This document shows, piece by piece, positions 23,896-32,585 of a DNA stretch of 64,000 bases (within the stretch, counting starts at the first letter, position 1; each line of letters opens with the position of its first letter). The notes under the pieces were generated by a model that searched no databases, had not been told where the DNA came from, and saw nothing but the letters and a program-made list of their open reading frames with translations. The position numbers and the translations under genes were made by a program. Source of the stretch: Henriciella sp. (GTDB lineage: Bacteria > Pseudomonadota > Alphaproteobacteria > Caulobacterales > Hyphomonadaceae); assembly GCA_017642885.1 (NCBI GenBank), contig JAEPOM010000003.1:232285-296284 (forward strand). The letters run 5' to 3'.

Positions 23896-24939
23896 ATGCT
23901 GACCCGAACCCCCTGGCGCGTCGCCGCAGCCGGAATGGCTTTGATTGTTACGATCCCAGCCTGTGCAACAACGCCTCTGAGCGTGACATCCGCAGCTGAA
24001 ATCCAGACTGAGACCGCAACATATGTGCAGGACCGCACGTCAATTCTTGCCATGGCCGGCGACTACAAAGTCACGTTCGATTTTACGGAAACGGTGTCTT
24101 TTGTTGCTGGTTATGAGCTGAAAGACCCGAAACTATCCGGCGGTCATGAGTCGGTTCGCGTGATCGAAGACCGCGGCGACTTTATCAGTCTTCAGCACTT
24201 GCTCGTGGTCGGACCGGTCGATGCACCTTTCGTGGTCAAGCACTGGCGTCAGGATTGGCAATACGAGCCTACCCGCGTTCTTACCTTCATCGGTGGCAAT
24301 GCCTGGGAGTGGCGGAATGTGCCTGCGTCCGAACGAGCTGGGACCTGGTCGCAGACGGTCTATCAGGTTGATGACGCACCGCGCTACGGCGCCGTCGCAA
24401 AATGGACCTATGAGGACGGGATCGCCGAATGGACACCTCCGAGCGAATGGCGCCCTCTCCCGCGCCGCGACATGACCACTCGCGACGACTATCATGCGGT
24501 GGACGCTGTGAACCGCCACGTCATCACGCCATGGGGCTGGGTACATGAGCAGGACAATTCCAAGCTGATGCTCGACTCAGATCCGCAAGCCCTGGTTCGC
24601 GAAGTGGGCGTGAACACCTATCGCGCCTTCGACGACTATCCTGTTTCTGCCGCGGAGGACTATTGGTCCGGGACCGCCGACTTCTGGGCAGGGGTCCGCG
24701 GAGAATGGGATCGTATCGGGCGTGAGAACGCGCGCTTCGCGATTACGATCAAGGGCGAGACGGAAGATCTTTACATACCGCTGCTCGAACTGGCGACCGC
24801 CGTAAAAGACGGTGATACGGCTCTTGAGCCCGCTCTGGAGGAAGCCCGCGCGGTGATAAATTCCTTCGTCACGTCCGACATCGGTGAACGAACAGATCGT
24901 CTACGCCCAACCGCTAAAACCGAAACCACGGCCTACTAA
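23896..24939 (+). CDS. DUF6607-family lipoprotein
   Basis: A 347-residue exported protein with a lipobox (IPAC) near residue 23. The mature region begins with residues typical of DUF6607: MAGDYKVTFDFTETVSF, then VIEDRGDFISLQHLLVV, HWRQDWQYEP and RYGAVAKWTYEDG. Many Trp and Asp residues suggest a beta-rich substrate-binding fold. ATG 23896 follows GAGGACTCCC. It is divergent from the TonB receptor and its stop overlaps the DUF4198 start by one base (TAATG). A role helping haem or metal capture outside the inner membrane is inferred from this arrangement. Confidence 0.75.
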   Translation: MLTRTPWRVAAAGMALIVTIPACATTPLSVTSAAEIQTETATYVQDRTSILAMAGDYKVTFDFTETVSFVAGYELKDPKLSGGHESVRVIEDRGDFISLQHLLVVGPVDAPFVVKHWRQDWQYEPTRVLTFIGGNAWEWRNVPASERAGTWSQTVYQVDDAPRYGAVAKWTYEDGIAEWTPPSEWRPLPRRDMTTRDDYHAVDAVNRHVITPWGWVHEQDNSKLMLDSDPQALVREVGVNTYRAFDDYPVSAAEDYWSGTADFWAGVRGEWDRIGRENARFAITIKGETEDLYIPLLELATAVKDGDTALEPALEEARAVINSFVTSDIGERTDRLRPTAKTETTAY

Positions 24940-25733
24940 TGTTTCGATCGGCTCTATTTCTGGCGGTGGCCTCGTTGACGTGTTTGGCTACAGCTGCAGA
25001 CACAGCCTACGTGAAGCCATCCTCCTTCGCGCCTGCTTTGGATCAAACGATCAGCGTAGAGGTGGCCTTCAACGATTATTGTTGCGAACCGCGATACGCC
25101 TTGCGGACCGAAACATTCACAGTGATTGAGCCAGACGGCACTCGAGGCAAACCCGACCGGGTTGAGATCTTTGCGGATATGACGGTGCTCGAGCACAGAA
25201 TGACGACGCCAGGAACGACGCGAATTACAACCGGTGAACGACTTGGGCGAAAAGGCGAATACGTCTTGCTCGACGGCACGTATCATCTGGTCAACAGCCG
25301 AGACGCCGAGCCGATCCATGTCCCCGACGGTACCCCAATCCTTTCCTCCCAGACTGCCACGGTGACGGACGCATACGTCACGGTCGGCGCACAGGATTGG
25401 GGTGCTCTCCGGACCAAGGTGGGGTGCTTGTCTATCGAACCGGCCCTGCACCCGAGTTCAGTGCGGGTGGGCAGTCCGTTCATCGCGCGTGTGATGATGG
25501 ACGGAGACCCCGTCGCGAATCAAACTGTTTCCGTGTTCGGTGAAATGGACCGATTGTACGAGAGCGGTCGCAAGTTGATCTCAACCGACAAGGATGGATT
25601 GCTGACCGTCTCGTTCGAAAACCCCGGGCTGCACGTGATCATGGTTCGCCTGCAAGCTCCTGCACCCGTGGGTGCAGAGACGGATATTCGCAGCTACACA
25701 ACGGCGCTGACACTGACTGTCGCGCCTAACTAA
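24939..25733 (+). CDS. DUF4198-type exported protein
   Basis: A 264-residue protein with a signal peptide (cleavage about TAADT) and Ig-like beta segments. A GSPFIARVMMDGDPVANQTVSVFG strand pair is followed by DKDGLLTVSFENPGLHVIMVRLQ, which is the DUF4198 pattern of periplasmic proteins found beside TonB receptors and metal uptake genes. A Cys-Cys pair (NDYCCEPRY) near residue 46 could bind metal or form a disulfide. It is translationally coupled to the DUF6607 gene. Its stop overlaps the convergent phosphatase gene by four bases. Confidence 0.72.
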   Translation: MFRSALFLAVASLTCLATAADTAYVKPSSFAPALDQTISVEVAFNDYCCEPRYALRTETFTVIEPDGTRGKPDRVEIFADMTVLEHRMTTPGTTRITTGERLGRKGEYVLLDGTYHLVNSRDAEPIHVPDGTPILSSQTATVTDAYVTVGAQDWGALRTKVGCLSIEPALHPSSVRVGSPFIARVMMDGDPVANQTVSVFGEMDRLYESGRKLISTDKDGLLTVSFENPGLHVIMVRLQAPAPVGAETDIRSYTTALTLTVAPN

Positions 25734-26080
25734 ACATCCACGATCAGAGGCGCGACTTTATCTTTGAGCAAGTCGATCAGGTCCGGATCCATGTATCGAT
25801 AGAGGTCAGGTATATCGAGCGAGTGGACTCTTTTGTAACGCACTTCATCCCGAAACTGCGCCCGTAAGCGCGCCTTGTGTTTGTCCTCCATGACAACAAC
25901 TAAATCGGCCCAGCGAATGTCAGCGACACTGATTGGACGGCGCGCTGTTCGAGACGTGCCGGCAGAGCGCACTTGCAAGGATGGATCCTTTCGAAACACC
26001 TGCTCAGCCGTCGGGCTGCGCCACTTATTCTTGGAGCAGACAAACAGCACTTTTATCGGTTGGGCATCCGACAACATCAT
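25730..26080 (-). CDS. Low-molecular-weight protein tyrosine phosphatase-like protein
   Basis: A 116-residue protein with the signature VLFVCSKNKWRSPTAEQVF. The phosphate loop C15-x5-R21-S is complete, and a later DIPD segment may supply the general acid. Family members of about 105-115 residues start just before VLFVC, so the ATG at 26080 is used. The frame stays open to an ATG at 26260 with GAGGAC ahead of it, which would add 60 basic, Trp-rich residues of no known family. Substrate unknown; it could act on tyrosine phosphate or on arsenate. Confidence 0.75.
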   Translation of the reverse strand: MMLSDAQPIKVLFVCSKNKWRSPTAEQVFRKDPSLQVRSAGTSRTARRPISVADIRWADLVVVMEDKHKARLRAQFRDEVRYKRVHSLDIPDLYRYMDPDLIDLLKDKVAPLIVDV

Positions 26081-26349
26081 CTCCCATTCGCGACGCGGCC
26101 AGAACCGGCCGAGTTGTTTCGCACGTTTCAGCTTCGCGGATCGAGAGTAAAGCAATCGCCACTGCTTCTCTTGCCAGCAGGAACGCGGTTCAACCGTTTG
26201 TGTACGGGTGCCGTGCTTGAGGCGCTGCAGACGGCGCCAAGCTCTGCCACGGTGTGTCATAGTCTTGTCCTCGTAAGAGTTGCGGGGTCAGCAGCCGCGG
26301 CAATACGAGGAAGACGTGCTCGCTAAAGCACGAATTGGCCGACTTCAAG

Positions 26350-26961
26350 TCATTCGGCGCGAGTTAGCCGAAAATAGTCACCTGGATCTGTACCCCACAG
26401 CTGATCGCCCGCCAGATCGAAGCCGCGCTCAGCCAGAGAGAGTGACGCCTCATCCAGCAAAGAGTCGGCACCAATCCGGATCTGCGTGGCGCGGCGCGTC
26501 GACGTGATGATGCATGTGTCAGGGTCCACTTTTCCCGCCCAGGTCGCGCCGTCTCGCGTCCAGATCTGCGCACACCCGTCTTCCAGGCCAGCGGACAGAT
26601 CGTCCAGCGACAAAGCCGCCTGCATGTCCGGCTTGTCCCACAAATCAACAAAGGCCGAGGCATCATTTAAGGTCCAGGCTGTCTGGCGTACGCGGCCATC
26701 CGGCAGGGCTTCCAATTGCAGGATCCGTTGGCGATAGACCGACAAATCAGATTTGTGGTTCACTTGATAGTACAACCATTCGCCCGTCCCGAGCGAAGCG
26801 ATTTCGATGCGCCGGTCACGCATGGCATCATCAGATCCGATGGCCGTTTCGAACGTGTCCGCCATATTCGCGGCGAGCATTTCTGCGGGTGAAAGACTTG
26901 GAGATGTTACGCACGCGCCAAGAGCGAACGCCAAAAGACCGATCGAAAGGTCACCCTTCAT
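26350..26961 (-). CDS. CpeT/CpcT-family (DUF1001) lipoprotein
   Basis: A 203-residue protein whose lipobox FALGAC gives an acylated Cys near 17. The mature part follows the CpeT/CpcT pattern: GEWLYYQVNHKSDLSVYRQRILQL, then RQTAWTLNDASAF, a GC with a later DPDTCIITS, and at the end GFDLAGDQLWGTDPGDYFRL. In cyanobacteria this fold attaches bilins to phycobiliproteins, but this organism shows no phycobiliproteins. A binding role for another ligand is likelier. Start 26961 overlaps the amidase stop by 11 bases, so it is coupled to that gene. Confidence 0.74.
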   Translation of the reverse strand: MKGDLSIGLLAFALGACVTSPSLSPAEMLAANMADTFETAIGSDDAMRDRRIEIASLGTGEWLYYQVNHKSDLSVYRQRILQLEALPDGRVRQTAWTLNDASAFVDLWDKPDMQAALSLDDLSAGLEDGCAQIWTRDGATWAGKVDPDTCIITSTRRATQIRIGADSLLDEASLSLAERGFDLAGDQLWGTDPGDYFRLTRAE

Positions 26962-27754
26962 CTGAGGTTCTCCGGAATAGATCTTCGACGATACTGATCC
27001 GCTGCAACGTCGCAAGGTCAGCATCCCCCGACACGCGATCTTGCACCCAGCGCAGTTGAAACGCTCGAACGCAGGCTTCGGTCTGTTCGTCATACTGTTC
27101 AGATCGCGGCACGTCATAGCCGATATCCGCGAGCATGGTTTGCATCCGGCTGACTGATTTACCAGCGTCCCCGCGCGACAGTCCGCGGCCGATCAAACCA
27201 GGCGCTTTATCGATTTTGGCTTTCGCGTCGGACGTCGGCGAAAATGCGGGATTGGCTTGTGGGCATAGCCCAATCCCGGCTCGTGCCAGCCGCTCCCATG
27301 GAAAATGTTCGCCCGGATCTTGTTTGCGCATCGGCGCGATATCCGAGTGACCGACAATCCGGCTGCCCGGAATATCCCAGCGCTCAAGAATGCCCGTGCA
27401 CAGCTCTATAAGCGCCTCGATCTGCGCCTCTGGATAAGGCGGTAGGACATTGCCCGCCAGCGGCCAGTCATGTCCGCCATTGACGATTTCGATCCCGATG
27501 GACCGCGAATTCAGATCCTCGTCGCCCTGCCATTTCGATACGCCGGCATGCCAGGCGCGCTTGTCCTCACCCACGAGCTGCACCACCCGGCCATCTTCCC
27601 AAAGCATGTAATGCGCCGAGACGCCTGCCGCGTCATCTCGCATGCGATCCAGCGCTAACTGCCCGGTTTCCATGCCGGTATAATGAAGAACGAGCATATC
27701 GATCGGATGCTTGCGATCGTTGAAATTCGGACTGGGTAGCGCCTCGATCTTCAT
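26951..27754 (-). CDS. N-acetylmuramoyl-L-alanine amidase, AmiD type
   Basis: A 267-residue zinc amidase (Amidase_2) with a C-terminal peptidoglycan-binding domain. Visible are LVLHYTGMET (first Zn His), GIEIVNGGHDWP, and the second ligand region RIVGHSDIAP followed by RKQDPGEHFPW. Residues about 195-255 (SRMQTMLADIGYDV) form the PG_binding_1 helices. It cuts the lactyl-peptide bond of murein peptides, a recycling step. No signal peptide is obvious, so it may be cytoplasmic or use a weak signal. It overlaps the EamA gene by four bases upstream. Confidence 0.9.
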   Translation of the reverse strand: MKIEALPSPNFNDRKHPIDMLVLHYTGMETGQLALDRMRDDAAGVSAHYMLWEDGRVVQLVGEDKRAWHAGVSKWQGDEDLNSRSIGIEIVNGGHDWPLAGNVLPPYPEAQIEALIELCTGILERWDIPGSRIVGHSDIAPMRKQDPGEHFPWERLARAGIGLCPQANPAFSPTSDAKAKIDKAPGLIGRGLSRGDAGKSVSRMQTMLADIGYDVPRSEQYDEQTEACVRAFQLRWVQDRVSGDADLATLQRISIVEDLFRRTSDEG

Positions 27755-28659
27755 TCCTTGATGCCCCTCACTTTGTCACCCAACGCCGCTTCGGGCATAA
27801 CCCTATTCGGTCGGATGAGGATCACAAAAACACCGCCCAGCGAAATCGCAGCCCCAACCACCAATTGCAGCGTCAACACTTCCCCGAGCAAAACAACGCT
27901 GAGCACGACACCCCAGATCGGTGTCATCAGCGTGAGTGGAGACAGCAGAGAAATATCGTACTTCTTGATCAGCGTGTAAAAGCCGCCATGTCCGAACACG
28001 CTTACACCGAGGACTGCAAATGCAGTTGCCGCCCAGACGAGCCAGCCACCCTCAATAAACGAGGCCCAACCATTCTGGTCCCCTTCGATCAGACCCGAGA
28101 CTGCGAACAGAGGCGCGAAGCTGAACAGCCCGATCCAGGCCTGCATTTGCAAAGCGCTGATCGACGGCATCCGCTTCATCAGGATCCCAGCGCTAGAGGC
28201 GATCAGAGCAGCAAGGACAACGTAGACCAGCCCAAAAGTCAGCTGGAAGGTTTGCGGATCAATAGCGATCAGGAGGGCACCGGCGAAGGCGAGCATGATC
28301 CCTAACCCGCGACGCCAACCGACGGTTTCGCCCAGAAACGCCATACTCATCAGCGTCGAGAACGGCACGCCGAGCTGGCCGACAACCGACACGGAACTCG
28401 CTTCCGCATTGGCGAGACCTAGAAACAGGAACGCGAAATGAACTGCGCCCATACCCATTGCAATCAGGAACAGGGTTCCGAGGTTTTTTGGGATGGGCCT
28501 CAGGAACCAAAACAGGACCAGGGCAACACCCGCAAATCTCAAACCGGCAAAAAATAAGGGCGGTACGCCCGCTTCCGCCACTACCCAGCGCGTGACCACC
28601 AGATTGAGCCCCCAAACGAAGCAAACAGCGGCGAGCAGGATGAAATCGCGAAAGCTCAT
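27751..28659 (-). CDS. EamA-family transporter (DMT superfamily)
   Basis: A 302-residue inner-membrane protein with about ten helices in two EamA repeats. The first repeat holds WGLNLVVTRWVVAEAGVPP and FAGLRFAGVALVLFW; the second has LSPLTLMTPIWGVVLSVVLLGE, a typical DMT motif. Members export small metabolites such as amino acids or nucleosides. It is in a coupled operon, 34 bases downstream of the DNA ligase gene and overlapping amiD by four bases. The substrate cannot be assigned. Confidence 0.9.
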   Translation of the reverse strand: MSFRDFILLAAVCFVWGLNLVVTRWVVAEAGVPPLFFAGLRFAGVALVLFWFLRPIPKNLGTLFLIAMGMGAVHFAFLFLGLANAEASSVSVVGQLGVPFSTLMSMAFLGETVGWRRGLGIMLAFAGALLIAIDPQTFQLTFGLVYVVLAALIASSAGILMKRMPSISALQMQAWIGLFSFAPLFAVSGLIEGDQNGWASFIEGGWLVWAATAFAVLGVSVFGHGGFYTLIKKYDISLLSPLTLMTPIWGVVLSVVLLGEVLTLQLVVGAAISLGGVFVILIRPNRVMPEAALGDKVRGIKE

Positions 28660-28693
28660 GTCATCGCCCTATCAGGCTTTCCGGACATGTCCA

Positions 28694-30322
28694 TCACGCA
28701 TTCTCGGGCAACAAGGCTTCGAGATTCTCAAGCCGATCAGCCTCCGCTGCGGGTTTGTCCCAGCGTATCCGATTGATCCGCGGAAACCGCATGGCAAGTC
28801 CTGACTTGTGACGCGGGCTGCGTTGTAGGCCTTCGAACGCCACTTCGAGAACAAGGCCAAGATCCTTGGTCGCCGTCACGGACCGAACGGGTCCAAACCG
28901 CTCGATCGTGTTGTCCCGCACGAACTTGTCGAGCTGTTTCAACTCTTCATCGGTAAACCCGAAATACGCCTTACCAACGGGCGTGAGCTGGTCGGCACCA
29001 TCGACGTCACGCCAAACACCGAATGTGAAGTCAGAATAGATGCTCGACCGCTTCCCATGTCCACGCTGGGCATAGAGCAGGACCGCGTCGATCAAGAACG
29101 GATCGCGCTTCCATTTGAACCACGGCCCTTTCGGTCGGCCCGCTTCATAGACGCTGTCCCAACGTTTTAACATGAGGCCTTCGATTTCGGGAGCCGGCGG
29201 CGAGTTGCGAGCCTCTTCCAGCGCTGAAATCGACGTCACTTCGACCAAAGGCGACACGTCTATGCGATCGGTTTCCAGACCTGAGACGAAGGCTTCCAGG
29301 CGGGCGCGGCGTTGATTGAATGTCAGCCCGCGCAGGTCTTCATTTCCATCCACAAGAAGATCGTAGACGCGAATAAAAGCAGGGCGCGCATCCATCTGTT
29401 TCTTGCTCACGGTCTTTCGATTGAGTCGCTGCTGTAACTCACTAAATGGCGCCGCCCCGCCATCCGGGGCCCGCACAAGCAGTTCGCCGTCCAGCGCCGC
29501 GTCGAAGTTCATCGCCGCAAGCACGTCGGGGAAAGTATGGCTGATATCGTCGCCGGTGCGCGTATAGATCCGGCGGATCTCTCCCTCAGCAACGGCCTGC
29601 ACGCGGATCCCGTCATACTTCCACTCGGCGGCGAAATGCTCGGCCGTGATGAGCTCAGGATCGATGGCGTCAGGATTGTCGCGATCTTTCTTTGCAACCA
29701 ATGGATGCGCCAGCATGACCGGCCGAAATGGGGCCGCAATATCAGGTTCAGGTTTGGCCGCATCACCGTCAAGCCAAGCAAACAGGCTGAGATATGGAGG
29801 CTCCAACCCATGCCAGATTTCTTCAACCTCGCCAGCTTCAACGGCGCCAAATTGCGCAGCAGCGACTTTTGCGAGGCGCGCTGAGACGCCGATCCGCAAT
29901 CCCCCGGTGACCAGCTTGAGCAGTGCCCAGCGTCCGCGCGAGTCCAACGCGTTGAGCCAACCCTCAATCAATCGCTCGCCCTGCGCTTTTGTGGCGTCGG
30001 AGAGCTGTTCGACGACTTCGCTCAAACTGGGAACACGGTTCGCACCATGCTCGGTTGGCCAGATCAAGCTCACCGTATCGGCGAGGTCACCGACATAATC
30101 ATAAGACAGGCGGAACAGCTCGTGGTCGACTTTGCTTTCTGCCAGCCGGCGTATCAGCCCGGCTTTAACGCCAGGCAATTCAATTTCATCGGTGAGCGCC
30201 GCCAGCGCCCATCCGCGCTCGGGATCGGGCTGCGTGGCGAAAAAATCTGCGATCAGCGCGAGTTTGCTGTTGCGCGATGGCGTCAGCAGCAGGCGTTCGA
30301 GAAGATTCGCGAAGGCTTCCAT
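28694..30322 (-). CDS. ATP-dependent DNA ligase
   Basis: A 542-residue ligase with the N-terminal DNA-binding domain (residues 1-190), the adenylation domain with active Lys235 in EWKYDGIRVQ, then DGELLVR, the later motifs KRWDSVYEAGRPKGPWFKWKRDP and an OB-fold end. It resembles the bacterial cisplatin-type/LigB-like ligases that usually accompany a ligase-associated exonuclease and helicase in alphaproteobacteria. Those partners are not beside it here; an EamA transporter follows instead. It acts in repair, while NAD-dependent LigA handles replication. Confidence 0.92.
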   Translation of the reverse strand: MEAFANLLERLLLTPSRNSKLALIADFFATQPDPERGWALAALTDEIELPGVKAGLIRRLAESKVDHELFRLSYDYVGDLADTVSLIWPTEHGANRVPSLSEVVEQLSDATKAQGERLIEGWLNALDSRGRWALLKLVTGGLRIGVSARLAKVAAAQFGAVEAGEVEEIWHGLEPPYLSLFAWLDGDAAKPEPDIAAPFRPVMLAHPLVAKKDRDNPDAIDPELITAEHFAAEWKYDGIRVQAVAEGEIRRIYTRTGDDISHTFPDVLAAMNFDAALDGELLVRAPDGGAAPFSELQQRLNRKTVSKKQMDARPAFIRVYDLLVDGNEDLRGLTFNQRRARLEAFVSGLETDRIDVSPLVEVTSISALEEARNSPPAPEIEGLMLKRWDSVYEAGRPKGPWFKWKRDPFLIDAVLLYAQRGHGKRSSIYSDFTFGVWRDVDGADQLTPVGKAYFGFTDEELKQLDKFVRDNTIERFGPVRSVTATKDLGLVLEVAFEGLQRSPRHKSGLAMRFPRINRIRWDKPAAEADRLENLEALLPENA

Positions 30323-30442
30323 GTAAGTTGATATGGCGCGGCGAGGAAAGAGGGTCCAGCCCCTTGGCGTTCATCCTCATTTTCGTCCCATCACGCCCAA
30401 ATTGCCGTAAGGTCAACTTTGTGCTACGGTTCTCTCAGTAGG

Positions 30443-30528
30443 AAGCGGCTTCGCCAGTCCGCTCAGGCTTTCAAAGCCACGTATAGTACCTTAAACGAGA
30501 CCAAAGACTGCACGCGGACTGGCCGCTT
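30443..30528. repeat. Long bulged inverted repeat (possible structured RNA or leader element)
   Basis: AAGCGG...CCAGTCCGC (30443-30462) is the reverse complement of GCGGACTGGCCGCTT (30514-30528), apart from a five-base bulge in the left arm. The intervening 51 bases hold a small GGCTT/AAGCC hairpin. The element lies between ggt and the ligase gene. On the minus strand a short frame begins GTG at 30529 after AAAGGAGAGG and ends TAA, encoding only 13 residues, and the arm overlaps it. No T-run was found, so it is not a plain terminator. Confidence 0.45.
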
Positions 30529-30565
30529 TCACTGCCTCTCCTTTCCAGGAACAGCTCTTACGTCT

Positions 30566-32479
30566 CTAGTACCCGTCCGCGTTTCCATCCTTGCGCATTT
30601 CGGTCGCTGCGATCCAGGCACCGCTTTGGAAGTCGCGCATGATTGCTTGATAACCGCCGCCATTAGCCCGGCAGCATTCGACCGTATGACCGCGGCGTTC
30701 GAGCTCAGTGCGCGCTTCGACCGGGATTCCACTTTCCAGGTGAATGACGCCCATATCGTTTTCGCAGGCATCTCCGTTCAAATCATCGGTTGGCTCGCAG
30801 CCGCCGCGATGTTCCCAGCGCGCGGCATCGCCGGCTTCTTGAAGGCCCATATCGAAGTCAACAAGATTGAGAATGACCTGAACGTGGCCTTGTGGCTGCA
30901 TACCTCCGCCCATTAGCCCGAAGCTGAGCCACGGCTCATATGGACACGCGAGTTCGGGTGCGATCGCGCGAACCTGGCAACCCGGCATATCCTTTTTGAA
31001 CGCAAACGCCGGAATGATCGTGTGGAAAGGCCGCTTGCCAGGCTCAAACACATTCGGGTGCTCCGGGTCGAGGCTAAACAGCTGACCTCGGTCCTGGAAC
31101 ATGAAGCCAAGCCCATCTGCGACCAGGCCTGACCCCATGCCGCGATAATTGGACTGGATCAGAGAGACCATCATTCCGTCCTTGTCGGTGACGGTGAGAT
31201 AGGTCGTATCGCCGTCTTCAAGCTTTGCATCAGCGTCCGCATAGCCCGGCGCGGGAGGAGCCATAGCGGTTGAGAGATCGATGCTTTCTCCGCGCGCAGC
31301 ATTGTAACCCGGGCGAATGAAGACGTTGGGATCGATGCCACTAAACGCGTCATCGGCATACCCCGCGGCGCGGTCCGCAAAGGCCAAACGCTTCGCTTCA
31401 ACTTGCGCCATCAAGCTGTCGGCGGAACCATACCCCATTTCACGCAGGTCAAATCGCTCCAGCATTTGCAGCATTTGCAATGCTGCGACGCCTTGTGTGT
31501 TCGGGCCAAGCTCGCACAGTTTGACCTGCTCGCGATACTCGACACAGAGCGGCTCAACCCACTCGCCATCATGCGCGGCGAAATCCTCGAAGCGGAGATA
31601 GCCATCTATGCGCTCGAAATAGTCGCCCATCGTGCGGGCGATCTCGCCGGTATAAAAATCCTCGGGCCCGGCATAAGCGATCCGTTCCAGCGTATCGGCG
31701 AGGTCCGGATTGCGAAACAGAGACCCCTCGATAGGGGTTGGCGAGAAGTAGGTCTTCTTGGCATTGTCATACTCTTCCAGCATGCCGCTCTCTGCGGCGG
31801 GGCCGAACCGGCGCGGACCGAACTGCCAGTAATAGGCGATGACTTCCGGGATCGGAGCGCCGTCGCGCGCATACCGAATGGTTGGCTCCATCAGCGTATT
31901 GAAGGTCAGTCGCCCAAACCGCTCATGTAGCGCGCCCCAGGCTTCGACTGTTCCTGGCACCGTGACGGGCGCCGCACCAAAAGGCGGGATCTCTTCACCT
32001 TCCATGAATTGATCCGCTTTGGCCTGCATGTCTGCGAGCGTCGCGCCCATGGGAGAGCGGCCAGAGCCATTATAGCCGTAAAGCTGATTGGTCTTCGGGT
32101 CCCAGACGATCGCATAGAGATCGCCGCCAATGCCATTCCCTGTCGGCTCGACGAGGCCGAGCATGGCATTGGCCGCAATCGCTGCGTCCATGGCGGTGCC
32201 ACCTCGCTTCATGATGTCGAGCGCCGTTTGCGTGGCGAGCGGATGCGCCGTCGCCGCGGCCGCATTAGGGGCGACAACCGCTGAGCGCGTCCCAAGTGCG
32301 CGGCCGGACGGTTGGCGATCGCCAGGCCCAAGGATGGGCTCAGCCGCGACTTCTGGCGCCGTCGCCAGGGCCTGCATCTGAGGTTTGACGGAAGGCGCAT
32401 CCGCCACTTGCGTTTGGATCGTGACGCAAGCGCTAATCCCGAGCGCGAGTGTCCCTACCAGCATGGTTCGTTTCAGCAT
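30566..32479 (-). CDS. ggt: Gamma-glutamyltransferase
   Basis: A 637-residue exported enzyme that cleaves or transfers the gamma-glutamyl group of glutathione. A lipoprotein-like signal (lipobox ISAC near residue 18) anchors it. The precursor self-cleaves at a Thr in DGDTTYLTVTDKDGMMVS, the small subunit then holding the catalytic Thr. Family motifs are GGTAMDAAIAANAMLGLVEP, NGIGGDLYAIVW, APVTVPGTVEAW, NYRGMGSG and FGLMGGGMQPQGHVQVILN. ATG 32479 follows a GAGGGTGAG ribosome site; an in-frame GTG at 32497 is the alternative. Cysteines near the C-terminus (GGCEPTDDLNGDAC) may form a disulfide. Confidence 0.92.
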   Translation of the reverse strand: MLKRTMLVGTLALGISACVTIQTQVADAPSVKPQMQALATAPEVAAEPILGPGDRQPSGRALGTRSAVVAPNAAAATAHPLATQTALDIMKRGGTAMDAAIAANAMLGLVEPTGNGIGGDLYAIVWDPKTNQLYGYNGSGRSPMGATLADMQAKADQFMEGEEIPPFGAAPVTVPGTVEAWGALHERFGRLTFNTLMEPTIRYARDGAPIPEVIAYYWQFGPRRFGPAAESGMLEEYDNAKKTYFSPTPIEGSLFRNPDLADTLERIAYAGPEDFYTGEIARTMGDYFERIDGYLRFEDFAAHDGEWVEPLCVEYREQVKLCELGPNTQGVAALQMLQMLERFDLREMGYGSADSLMAQVEAKRLAFADRAAGYADDAFSGIDPNVFIRPGYNAARGESIDLSTAMAPPAPGYADADAKLEDGDTTYLTVTDKDGMMVSLIQSNYRGMGSGLVADGLGFMFQDRGQLFSLDPEHPNVFEPGKRPFHTIIPAFAFKKDMPGCQVRAIAPELACPYEPWLSFGLMGGGMQPQGHVQVILNLVDFDMGLQEAGDAARWEHRGGCEPTDDLNGDACENDMGVIHLESGIPVEARTELERRGHTVECCRANGGGYQAIMRDFQSGAWIAATEMRKDGNADGY

Positions 32480-32585
32480 GTCTTGTCTCACCCTCAACTG
32501 TTTGAGGACGAACTTAACGCGCTACGCTAGATTGGCGAGTCACGAAGCTGTGGGATTGAAACATCGCGCCGAGCGTCGCGCAGGC

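Noticed and set aside
30419..30916. Plus-strand frame covering the bulged inverted repeat and the end of ggt
   Set aside because: It is antisense to ggt over most of its length and shows no domain; the region is better explained as a structured intergenic element.
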